From assembly GCA_964654815.1 (NCBI GenBank), contig CAZZLH010000039.1, positions 1-8,928 on the forward strand: 8,928 nt of DNA, read 5' to 3'. A model generated the notes under the pieces. It had not been told where the DNA came from. It saw only the letters and a program-made list of their open reading frames with translations, and searched no databases. A program made the position numbers and the translations under genes. Shown piece after piece: positions 1 to 5,857 of the stretch. Source of the DNA: ZLKRG08 sp964654815 (GTDB lineage: Bacteria > Actinomycetota > Actinomycetes > Nanopelagicales > Nanopelagicaceae). Position 1 is the stretch's first letter, and the number at the start of each line of letters is the position of its first letter.

Positions 1-1274
1 AGCCATGATTTGCGAGCCTCTGCGGCATCTCTAGCTTCTTGAGCCTTCTTGGCATTACCTGCGGCATCAGCTTTGCGAGCCGCCTCTTCATATGCCGTGA
101 TGGCTTTAGTTAGTTGCTCGACCACATCATGAGCGCGCGCCTTCGCAGCTGGGTCGCTGCGGCGCCATTTCTCAGCCTCGGCCTGCTTGATGGCCTCTGA
201 AACCTTGTCGACACGTGCATCTAGCTCGGCTCGCTTATTTCGATCGGTGATTCCGATCTTGCTCCACTCCGCCATTAATTCACGGAACTCCTTGCGCGCT
301 TTATCTAAATCTGTGATGGGCAATAGCGCTTCGATGCGCGGCATCATCGCTTCACGCTTAGCGAGGTTCTCAATCATGTTGCCTTCGCGCTTCTCAAGGT
401 CAGCATTCTTTGCGGCGAAGAAGGCATCTTGCGCTGCTTTGAATTTCGCCCAATGCTTTGCATCATCGGATGGCTTTCCGCGGCCAGCGGCTTTCCATTG
501 ATCCATTAAAACTTTAAAAGTGCGAGCCGTGGCAACCCATTCAGTGGAATTAACCAAAGATTCGGCCTTTTCGACCAACTCCTTCTTCTTGGCTGAGACG
601 CTCTTCTGAGTCGCATCTAATGAAGCAAAATGAGTACGGCGTCGCTTATCAAATTTATTTCGCGCAGAGGAGAAACGCTTCCAGAGTTCGCCATCGCTCT
701 TCTTATCTAGCCTTGGCGCTGCTTTCCATTGCTCAAGCAACTCCTTTAGCCGCTCTCCGGTCGCCTTCCAATTATTCGAGTCCGCCAATGATTCGGCCTC
801 GTTAACGATATTTTCCTTCTGAATCAAGGCATCAGCGCGACGAGCTTCGCGCTCGGCCTTCTCTAGGGCCTTCTTCGCTTCATACTCGGCACGATTTGAT
901 TCGATGATCTCAGGGAGTTGATTTAGTGACATGTGTAGCGCTGCTAAATCACCAACCACGTTGCTCTCGCTGATTTGCTGACGCAACTTATTTACCGCTT
1001 CATGGGCATCAGTTGGGACCATGGCATGGCTGCGAATTCTGGCGCCAAGAATGGCAACTTCGGAAGCTAGAGCCTCAAACTTACGAACAAAGTATTGGAG
1101 CGCCTCTTCGGCGCTTTTACCTGGATATGAACCCACTGCTCGATCTCCATCGGGAGTTCGCACAAAGACTGTGCCATCGTCCGCGACATAACCAAACTTG
1201 GCTGGATCTCCGATTAGGGCAGTTGCGGCTGATGGATTGATGTGTGCGGCAACTTGTACTGGGTTCTCTGTCAT
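1..1274 (-). CDS. DUF349 domain-containing coiled-coil protein (3' end cut by window)
   Basis: The reverse strand reads open for 424 codons from ATG (1274-1272) to the window edge, so the C-terminus is missing. The protein begins MTENPVQVAAHINPSAATAL. Residues 1-85 form a non-repetitive domain, followed by a charged helical stretch (about 88-160, with a KKALEKAEREARRADA core). Three DUF349-type repeats follow. The first is at about 160-216 (NNWKATGERLKELLEQWKAA, then LWKRF). The second is at about 235-292 (TEWVATARTFKVLMDQWKAA, then HWAKF). The third is at about 318-372 (DLDKARKEFRELMAEWSKIG). From about 375 an Ala/Lys/Glu-rich coiled coil runs to the edge. The start is fixed by an AAGGAG just upstream. 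DUF349 proteins are widespread in Actinobacteria, often next to the relA/hisS region, and have no firmly assigned molecular function; a cytoplasmic location is inferred from the lack of a signal peptide or membrane segment. It is transcribed divergently from the hisS-side operon. Family assignment is confident, function unknown. Confidence 0.9.
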   Translation of the reverse strand, partial: MTENPVQVAAHINPSAATALIGDPAKFGYVADDGTVFVRTPDGDRAVGSYPGKSAEEALQYFVRKFEALASEVAILGARIRSHAMVPTDAHEAVNKLRQQISESNVVGDLAALHMSLNQLPEIIESNRAEYEAKKALEKAEREARRADALIQKENIVNEAESLADSNNWKATGERLKELLEQWKAAPRLDKKSDGELWKRFSSARNKFDKRRRTHFASLDATQKSVSAKKKELVEKAESLVNSTEWVATARTFKVLMDQWKAAGRGKPSDDAKHWAKFKAAQDAFFAAKNADLEKREGNMIENLAKREAMMPRIEALLPITDLDKARKEFRELMAEWSKIGITDRNKRAELDARVDKVSEAIKQAEAEKWRRSDPAAKARAHDVVEQLTKAITAYEEAARKADAAGNAKKAQEARDAAEARKSW

Positions 1275-1278
1275 ATAA

Positions 1279-1284
1279 CTCCTT
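1279..1284 (-). promoter_or_regulatory. Ribosome binding site of the DUF349 gene
   Basis: The reverse strand shows a perfect AAGGAG ending four bases before the ATG at 1274. It supports that start, although the reading frame stays open further upstream without a better initiation codon. Confidence 0.7.
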
Positions 1285-1333
1285 GCAGTATATGAGGCAC
1301 TAGTTGAGCAGTAGCCACTTTGCGACAGGCAAT

Positions 1334-1360
1334 CTGTTGTTGCTGTTGCTGTTGCTGCTC
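1334..1360. repeat. Short YTG-triplet repeat with three perfect TTGCTG hexamers
   Basis: Nine consecutive pyrimidine-pyrimidine-purine-like triplets (CTG/TTG, ending in CTC) run through this stretch, including three exact TTGCTG copies at 1340-1357. On the minus strand it reads as CAG/CAA triplets, which would form an unstructured leader if transcribed towards the DUF349 gene. It yields artificial poly-Leu, poly-Cys, Val-Ala or poly-Gln frames depending on phase, none of which looks like a real protein. Low-complexity tracts of this kind can vary in length by slippage. Confidence 0.8.
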
Positions 1361-1422
1361 TTTCGTTGCATGTCTTCCCCGAAAAGAAGACGGCGGTAAG
1401 GTCGTCAAGGCTACCCTGAGCC

Positions 1423-2106
1423 ATGCTCGTAACCAACTTTCAGGCTCAGGCATTCGCCACCAATTGCTGGATTCTCGCCTCTGGCCGGGGGCAGGAGTGC
1501 GTGGTGGTCGATCCTGGGATGCCCAATGTCTCCGAGCAGTTAAACGAGAAGCTACGTGAGTTTGATTTAAAGCCAGTGGCGGTGATTGTCACGCATGGAC
1601 ATGTAGACCATACATTTTCAGTTCAACCAATCTGTGATGGATATGCCATCCCAGCAATGATTCATAGCGAAGATCGGGAACTCTTCTTACATCCTGAACG
1701 TTCGCATGGCGCAGAATTCTTGCAACAGTTGATGAGTGTCAAGTGGCTCGAACCAAAGAACGTTATTGAATTGAAAGATAATCAAAGTTTTGATTTGGTG
1801 GGATTGAAATTTAGGGCGCTGCACGCGCCAGGTCACACCAAAGGTTCAACCATGTTCTTGGTTGGTGATGTTGAAAATGGCGCAGGTTCAGAAGAGCTCT
1901 TGATTTCTGGTGATGTGTTATTCGCCGGTTCTATTGGCAGAACTGACCTACCTGGCGGCTCTTGGCAAGCTATGCAGAGATCTCTCCGTGAAAAGGTGCT
2001 CCCGCTGCCAGATTCACTCCAAGTTCTGCCAGGACACGGGCCAGAAACCTCAATCGGTCGCGAGAGAAAATACAATCAGTTCCTACAGGATTTGCAGCAG
2101 GATTAA
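1423..2106 (+). CDS. MBL-fold metallo-hydrolase, glyoxalase II-like
   Basis: This 227-residue protein is a complete metallo-beta-lactamase-fold hydrolase. The binuclear metal site is visible: THGHVDH at residues 57-63 (H58, H60, D62, H63), H138 in HAPGHTKGS, D164 in LISGDVLFAGS and H205 in LPGHGPE. The GRTDLPGGS segment at 172-180 is typical of the short GloB-like subgroup that hydrolyses thioesters such as hydroxyacyl-thiols. The true substrate is unknown; Actinobacteria generally use mycothiol rather than glutathione, so a glutathione thioester is not assumed. No signal peptide, so cytosolic. An in-frame TGA (1417-1419) lies one codon before the ATG, which limits upstream extension; the Shine-Dalgarno is weak (AAGG at 1407-1410, 12 bases away). 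It is the first gene of the plus-strand run and lies 25 bases before hisS, a neighbourhood known for this family in Actinobacteria. Confidence 0.92.
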   Translation: MLVTNFQAQAFATNCWILASGRGQECVVVDPGMPNVSEQLNEKLREFDLKPVAVIVTHGHVDHTFSVQPICDGYAIPAMIHSEDRELFLHPERSHGAEFLQQLMSVKWLEPKNVIELKDNQSFDLVGLKFRALHAPGHTKGSTMFLVGDVENGAGSEELLISGDVLFAGSIGRTDLPGGSWQAMQRSLREKVLPLPDSLQVLPGHGPETSIGRERKYNQFLQDLQQD

Positions 2107-2131
2107 GAGAATCGAGCGGGTTAAGTAAGCG

Positions 2132-3379
2132 ATGAACTCACCGACACCATTCCAGGCTCCCAAGGGAGTAAGTGAATATGTGCCACCTCGCTCAGCTTTA
2201 TTTGAGTTGGTGCGCGATAAATTGGCGGCCCCAGCAAAGCGCGCTGGTTATCAATTAATGGAATTACCAGTCTTCGAAGATACTGCGTTATTTACCAGAG
2301 GCGTTGGCGAATCCACGGATATTGTCACCAAAGAGATGTACACCTTTGAAGATCGAGGTGGTAGATCGATAACGCTTCGACCTGAGGGAACAGCTGGTGT
2401 GATGCGCGCCGTGATAGAGCATGGTCTAGATCGCGGGCAATTACCGGTGAAAGTTCTATATTCCGGGGCATATTTTCGCGCGGAACGTCCGCAGAAAGGG
2501 CGTTATCGACAGTTCTACCAAGTCGGAATTGAGGCGATTGGACTTGATGATCCTTTGATTGATGCAGAGGTTATTTGGCTCGCAGATCAAGCTTTTAAAG
2601 ATATCGGTTTAAGCAACTATCGATTGGACCTCACCTCACTTGGAGATGCGCCCTCTCGAGCCGCGCATCGCAAAGAGCTCCTAAAGTTCTTCGAAACTTT
2701 GGATTTAGATGAGGCCACAGCAGCGAGAGCCAATTTAAACCCGTTAAGGCTTTTCGATGATAAGCGCCCGGAAATGATTGCGGCCATGCAAAAAGCCCCA
2801 AAGTTGCTGGATTTCCTAAACGAGAAATCCAAAACACATTTCATGCAGGTAAGAGAGTATTTGGATGATTTGGGAGTCAAGTACGAAATCAACCCAAACT
2901 TAGTGAGAGGTTTCGATTATTACACCGGAACCACTTTTGAATTTGTCCATTTAGGTCTTGGCGCACAATCTGCAATCGGCGGGGGTGGCCGATATGACAA
3001 GTTGATGAGCGAACTTGGCGGACAGGACCTATCTGGAATCGGCTGGGGACTAGGAGTAGATCGCACCATCTTGGCGGCAGAGAGCGAAGGAGTGGTGCCG
3101 GATGCCCTTGGCGCCCCAGATCTATTTTTGATCCCCCTAGGCACTCAGAGTGTGGCGCTTAAGTTAGCCAGCGATTTAAGAAGAAGTGGGAAAGTAGTTG
3201 AGATTGCTTTCGGCGATAGAGCGCTTAAGGGTGCGATGAAGGCGGCAGATAAATCAGGTGCCAAATATGTAGTCGTGTTAGGTGATAAAGAGGTTGCTAG
3301 CGGGACAGTCGAGCTAAAAATGATGTCGAGCGGGGAAGTAAAGGCAGTTAGAATTGCCGACTTGACCGCTGAAATTTAG
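2132..3379 (+). CDS. hisS: Histidine--tRNA ligase (HisRS)
   Basis: It attaches histidine to tRNA-His using ATP; class II synthetase, cytosolic homodimer in the family. The 415 residues match the usual bacterial length. Motif 1 lies in the N-terminal region up to about residue 60. Motif 2 is around 110-137 (YSGAYFRAERPQKGRYRQF, with R116 and E118). The histidine-specific motif is NLVRGFDYYTGTTFE at 256-270, with R259 corresponding to the catalytic arginine of the family. A glycine-rich GGGGRYDKL at 283-291 follows. Motif 3 is GIGWGLGVDR at 302-311. The C-terminal anticodon-binding domain runs from about 328 to 415. The gene starts 25 bases after the hydrolase stop with no strong Shine-Dalgarno, so translation may partly depend on ribosomes arriving from upstream. 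It is followed by aspS after 45 bases with no terminator, the usual hisS-aspS pairing. All key motifs are intact. Confidence 0.98.
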   Translation: MNSPTPFQAPKGVSEYVPPRSALFELVRDKLAAPAKRAGYQLMELPVFEDTALFTRGVGESTDIVTKEMYTFEDRGGRSITLRPEGTAGVMRAVIEHGLDRGQLPVKVLYSGAYFRAERPQKGRYRQFYQVGIEAIGLDDPLIDAEVIWLADQAFKDIGLSNYRLDLTSLGDAPSRAAHRKELLKFFETLDLDEATAARANLNPLRLFDDKRPEMIAAMQKAPKLLDFLNEKSKTHFMQVREYLDDLGVKYEINPNLVRGFDYYTGTTFEFVHLGLGAQSAIGGGGRYDKLMSELGGQDLSGIGWGLGVDRTILAAESEGVVPDALGAPDLFLIPLGTQSVALKLASDLRRSGKVVEIAFGDRALKGAMKAADKSGAKYVVVLGDKEVASGTVELKMMSSGEVKAVRIADLTAEI

Positions 3380-3410
3380 CGCTCAAAACCAACCGAAAAC
3401 GATCAAAAGC

Positions 3411-3415
3411 AGGGG
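3411..3415 (+). promoter_or_regulatory. Ribosome binding site of aspS
   Basis: AGGGG ends nine bases before the ATG at 3425 and supports that start, giving the canonical N-terminus MLRTHNAGEL. The rest of the 45-base hisS-aspS gap is A-rich and shows no hairpin. Confidence 0.6.
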
Positions 3416-3424
3416 CCATCAGAG

Positions 3425-5197
3425 ATGCTTCGTACGCATAACGCGGGTGAATTGCGCGCAGAACATGTCGGGCAGAAGGTTGTCCTCACTGGTTGGGTTG
3501 CGCGAAGAAGAGACCATGGCGGCGTAGCTTTCATAGATCTCCGAGATGGATCAGGTTGGTGCCAAGTTGTCATCAATGATGAGAGCGTTGCCGGTTCATT
3601 GCGGGCTGAATGGTGTTTGCGAATTACGGGAACAGTTGATGCCCGTCCAGCTGGTTCTGAGAATGCGAAGACCCCAACCGGCGCAATTGAAGTTATCGCC
3701 CAAGAGGTAGAGGTGCTATCAGAGGCTGCGCCATTACCTTTTCCAGTTGATTCCGGAGATGAAGCAGATATCTCCGAAGAGGTCAGACTTCGCTATCGAT
3801 ATCTAGATTTGCGACGCGAAGGTCCAGCAGCTAATTTGCGACTGCGCTCAAAAGTCACTTCAGTAATTCGCCGAGTGATGGAGCGCGAACAATTCTTTGA
3901 GATCGAAACTCCGTACCTAACAAGATCGACCCCTGAAGGTGCGCGAGATTTCTTGGTGCCAGTTCGATTGCAACCCGGCACTTGGTACGCCCTGCCTCAG
4001 TCGCCCCAATTGTTCAAGCAATTGCTCATGGTGGCCGGTTTAGAGCGTTACTACCAAATTGCGCGCTGTTTCCGTGACGAAGACTTTAGAGCCGACCGCC
4101 AACCTGAATTCACGCAATTAGATATTGAGATGTCATTCGTTGACCAAGAGGATGTTCTAGCTTTAATTGAGAAATTACTGGTGCAGATTTGGCGTGAAGT
4201 GAAGAACTACGAGATAACACTGCCGATTCCACGAATGACCTATAAAGATGCGATGGATCGATTCGGTTCGGATAAGCCTGATTTACGTTTTGCCTGCGAA
4301 TTGGTTGAGATGACAGATTTCTTCAAAGAGACCAACTTCCGCGTCTTCCAAGCGCCCTATGTTGGCGCGGTAGTGATGCCAGGAGGTGCAGATACGCCCC
4401 GTAGGGAATTAGATGCTTGGCAAGATTGGGCAAAGGCTCGTGGTGCAAAAGGTTTGGCTTATATCTTGGTGCAAGCAGATGGTTCCTTAGCTGGGCCAGT
4501 TGCCAAGAATCTCTCTGAATCAGAGATTGCCTTAGTTGCGGCTCAAGCAGGTGCAAATCCCGGCGATGCCATCTTCTTCGCAGCAGGATCACGTAGTGAA
4601 TCTCAAGCTTTACTCGGTGCGGTCCGGTTGGAGATAGGCAAGCGCCGTAATTTGATAGATGAAAGCAAATGGGAGTTTCTCTGGGTAGTTGATGCCCCGA
4701 TGTTTGAGCGTACTGATAATGGCGGATGGACTGCGGTTCATCATCCATTTACCGGACCGAAACCTGAGTTCGCGCAAACATTTAGAGAAGATCCCGAGAG
4801 CGCGTTGGCATACGCCTACGACATCGTGCTCAATGGCACCGAATTAGGTGGCGGTTCGATCCGTATTCACCAGCAACAGATGCAACGCGATGTCTTTGAA
4901 GTAATCGGCCTTAGCGAGGCAGAGGCGCAGAGCAAATTCGGATTTTTGTTAGATGCCTTCCAATATGGTCCACCCCCTCATGGTGGTTTAGCAATTGGAA
5001 TAGATCGCCTCTGCGCTCTACTTGCTGGTGCAGATTCAATTCGTGAAGTTATCGCCTTTCCCAAGACTGCATCAGGCGGTGACCCGTTGACTGGAGCTCC
5101 AACCGCAATCACTGCGGCACAACGGAAAGAGGCGGCGATAGATGCCAAGCCGGAAAGTGATGGAAAGGCAGCCGATTCGCCAGCGGCATCAAGGTAA
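3425..5197 (+). CDS. aspS: Aspartate--tRNA(Asp/Asn) ligase, bacterial type with GAD domain
   Basis: A 590-residue class IIb synthetase that charges tRNA-Asp with aspartate. The OB-fold anticodon-binding domain is at about 1-105 (LTGWVARRRDHGGVAFIDLR). The catalytic core begins near 120 (RYRYLDLRR). Residues 165-176 (LTRSTPEGARDF) are typical of AspRS. Motif 2 is at 215-236 (CFRDEDFRADRQPEFTQLDI, R217). The bacterial GAD insertion spans about 295-412. NGTELGGGSIRIH (470-482) and motif 3 GLAIGIDR (521-528) complete the active site. The C-terminus ends in a low-complexity Lys/Ala/Asp/Ser tail (about 566-590), a kind of extension I associate with actinobacterial AspRS. H31 and G77, the latter aligned by eye to the E. 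coli K81 region, match residues reported for non-discriminating enzymes that also form Asp-tRNA-Asn; this subtype is inference. The stop lies six bases before the lipoprotein start, implying co-transcription. Confidence 0.98.
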   Translation: MLRTHNAGELRAEHVGQKVVLTGWVARRRDHGGVAFIDLRDGSGWCQVVINDESVAGSLRAEWCLRITGTVDARPAGSENAKTPTGAIEVIAQEVEVLSEAAPLPFPVDSGDEADISEEVRLRYRYLDLRREGPAANLRLRSKVTSVIRRVMEREQFFEIETPYLTRSTPEGARDFLVPVRLQPGTWYALPQSPQLFKQLLMVAGLERYYQIARCFRDEDFRADRQPEFTQLDIEMSFVDQEDVLALIEKLLVQIWREVKNYEITLPIPRMTYKDAMDRFGSDKPDLRFACELVEMTDFFKETNFRVFQAPYVGAVVMPGGADTPRRELDAWQDWAKARGAKGLAYILVQADGSLAGPVAKNLSESEIALVAAQAGANPGDAIFFAAGSRSESQALLGAVRLEIGKRRNLIDESKWEFLWVVDAPMFERTDNGGWTAVHHPFTGPKPEFAQTFREDPESALAYAYDIVLNGTELGGGSIRIHQQQMQRDVFEVIGLSEAEAQSKFGFLLDAFQYGPPPHGGLAIGIDRLCALLAGADSIREVIAFPKTASGGDPLTGAPTAITAAQRKEAAIDAKPESDGKAADSPAASR

Positions 5198-5203
5198 TTC
5201 GAG

Positions 5204-5857
5204 ATGTCCAAACCAAAAATCCTAAGTGGCTTCTTAATCGCAGTAATTGCGACAACTCTCTTAAGTGGCTGCACTCCTTCAAAGCAATATGCAGGTAGTA
5301 AGAAGGATGGCGCTTTTTTCGCGGTGCCTAATGGTTGGCATAAGATCTCGAATCAAGCGCTAAATAAAGAAGAGGGCGCGACCAAGAATCCAGATGACCT
5401 AGATCGCCTTGCCATGGTCTCGTATCAAGTCGGATTCTCTGAAGCTAAGAAGATAACCGCGCGAGATGTCTTCATGTTAAAGCCAACCGAAGCGCCAGTG
5501 GTTTTTGCCAGGTTTCGAAGCCTCTTTCCTGAAGAGCGTAATGCCATAAGCCTTAATTCACTTAGGGATGTCGTATTACCCGTCACTCAATTCTTGGATG
5601 GCTCTCGCGAAAATGATCGAAATTTCCTCTTACTTGATGACCAAGAGGTAATCGAAAAAGGTGGCAAAGGGGTAAATCTCCGTTTTAGCTTTGATTACGA
5701 AGGCGTAAACCAGACCATCAACCAGACCACGCTAGTTTCAAATGATCAGGGCAAGATCTATATCTTTGTAGTCAGGTGTTCTACCGAGTGCTACAACAAG
5801 AAGAGCAAAGAGATCGATGCAATCGTTAAATCATTCACACTTAAGGGAGCGCGATGA
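5204..5857 (+). CDS. Predicted secreted lipoprotein, possibly PsbP/Mog1-like fold
   Basis: I do not recognise a named gene. The 217-residue product has a type II signal peptide: basic MSKPK, a hydrophobic core (about 6-20) and a lipobox LLSGC with the modified cysteine at C23. After processing it would be tethered to the outer face of the cytoplasmic membrane. The mature part has a FFAVPNGWHKIS start (38-49) and an end pattern GKIYIFVVRCSTECYNKKSK (183-202) followed by EIDAIVKSFTL. This recalls the small alpha/beta PsbP/LpqN-type lipoproteins, a resemblance judged by eye. Two cysteines (C192, C196) could form a disulfide. NQT occurs twice at 169-175 through a 12-base duplication. The ATG is set by AAGG at 5191-5194, which overlaps the end of aspS, with a six-base gap between genes. 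Its stop overlaps the next start (ATGA), so it is translationally coupled to the FtsH-like protease; role as its partner, adaptor or substrate is inference. Confidence 0.88.
   Translation: MSKPKILSGFLIAVIATTLLSGCTPSKQYAGSKKDGAFFAVPNGWHKISNQALNKEEGATKNPDDLDRLAMVSYQVGFSEAKKITARDVFMLKPTEAPVVFARFRSLFPEERNAISLNSLRDVVLPVTQFLDGSRENDRNFLLLDDQEVIEKGGKGVNLRFSFDYEGVNQTINQTTLVSNDQGKIYIFVVRCSTECYNKKSKEIDAIVKSFTLKGAR
5708..5731 (+). repeat. 12-base tandem duplication inside the lipoprotein gene
   Basis: AACCAGACCA occurs twice with a 12-base period (5708-5717 and 5720-5729). It encodes NQT-I-NQT-T in frame, so it does not disturb the reading frame. It is a small local duplication. Confidence 0.7.
5843..5849 (+). 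promoter_or_regulatory. Strong ribosome binding site of the FtsH-like gene
   Basis: AAGGGAG, inside the last codons of the lipoprotein gene, ends four bases before the ATG at 5854. Together with the ATGA stop-start overlap (5854-5857) it fixes the start and indicates coupled translation. Confidence 0.75.

Larger units (their letters stand above)
1275..1422. promoter_or_regulatory. Divergent intergenic region between the DUF349 gene and the MBL-fold/hisS operon
   Basis: These 148 bases separate two divergent transcription units and must hold, or lie next to, promoters for both. I see no clear -35/-10 pair for either direction. TATAAC at 1274-1279 (plus) and TATACT at 1292-1287 (minus) resemble -10 boxes. 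The first lacks a well-spaced -35, and the second would leave only about six bases of leader and cut off the ribosome binding site. The central part carries a YTG/TTGCTG repeat, annotated separately. There is no tRNA and no good terminator hairpin, as expected for divergent genes. Confidence 0.5.

Noticed and set aside
187..805. Plus-strand frames opposite the DUF349 gene
   Set aside because: They are serine/alanine/arginine-rich antisense shadows of a protein with clear repeat structure on the minus strand.
1287..1292. TATACT on the minus strand as a -10 box for the DUF349 gene
   Set aside because: Transcription would begin about six bases before the ATG and exclude the AAGGAG ribosome binding site, and there is no good -35 at 16-18 bases.
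1271..1453. Minus-strand frame encoding a poly-glutamine stretch
   Set aside because: It is the complement of the same repeat, overlaps the start of the MBL-fold gene and the DUF349 leader, and has no recognisable domain.
1320..1559. Plus-strand reading frame with a run of eight cysteines
   Set aside because: The run is a phase artefact of the YTG repeat, the start would be TTG without a ribosome binding site, and the frame runs on into the well-supported MBL-fold gene.
4323..4748. 141-codon minus-strand frame within aspS
   Set aside because: It lies wholly antisense to the conserved AspRS catalytic and GAD regions and its translation shows no domain or membrane features.
5120..5197. Low-complexity C-terminal tail of AspRS as a fusion or frameshift
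   Set aside because: The frame is continuous and lysine/alanine-rich tails after the conserved TGAPT segment are, as far as I recall, common in actinobacterial AspRS.
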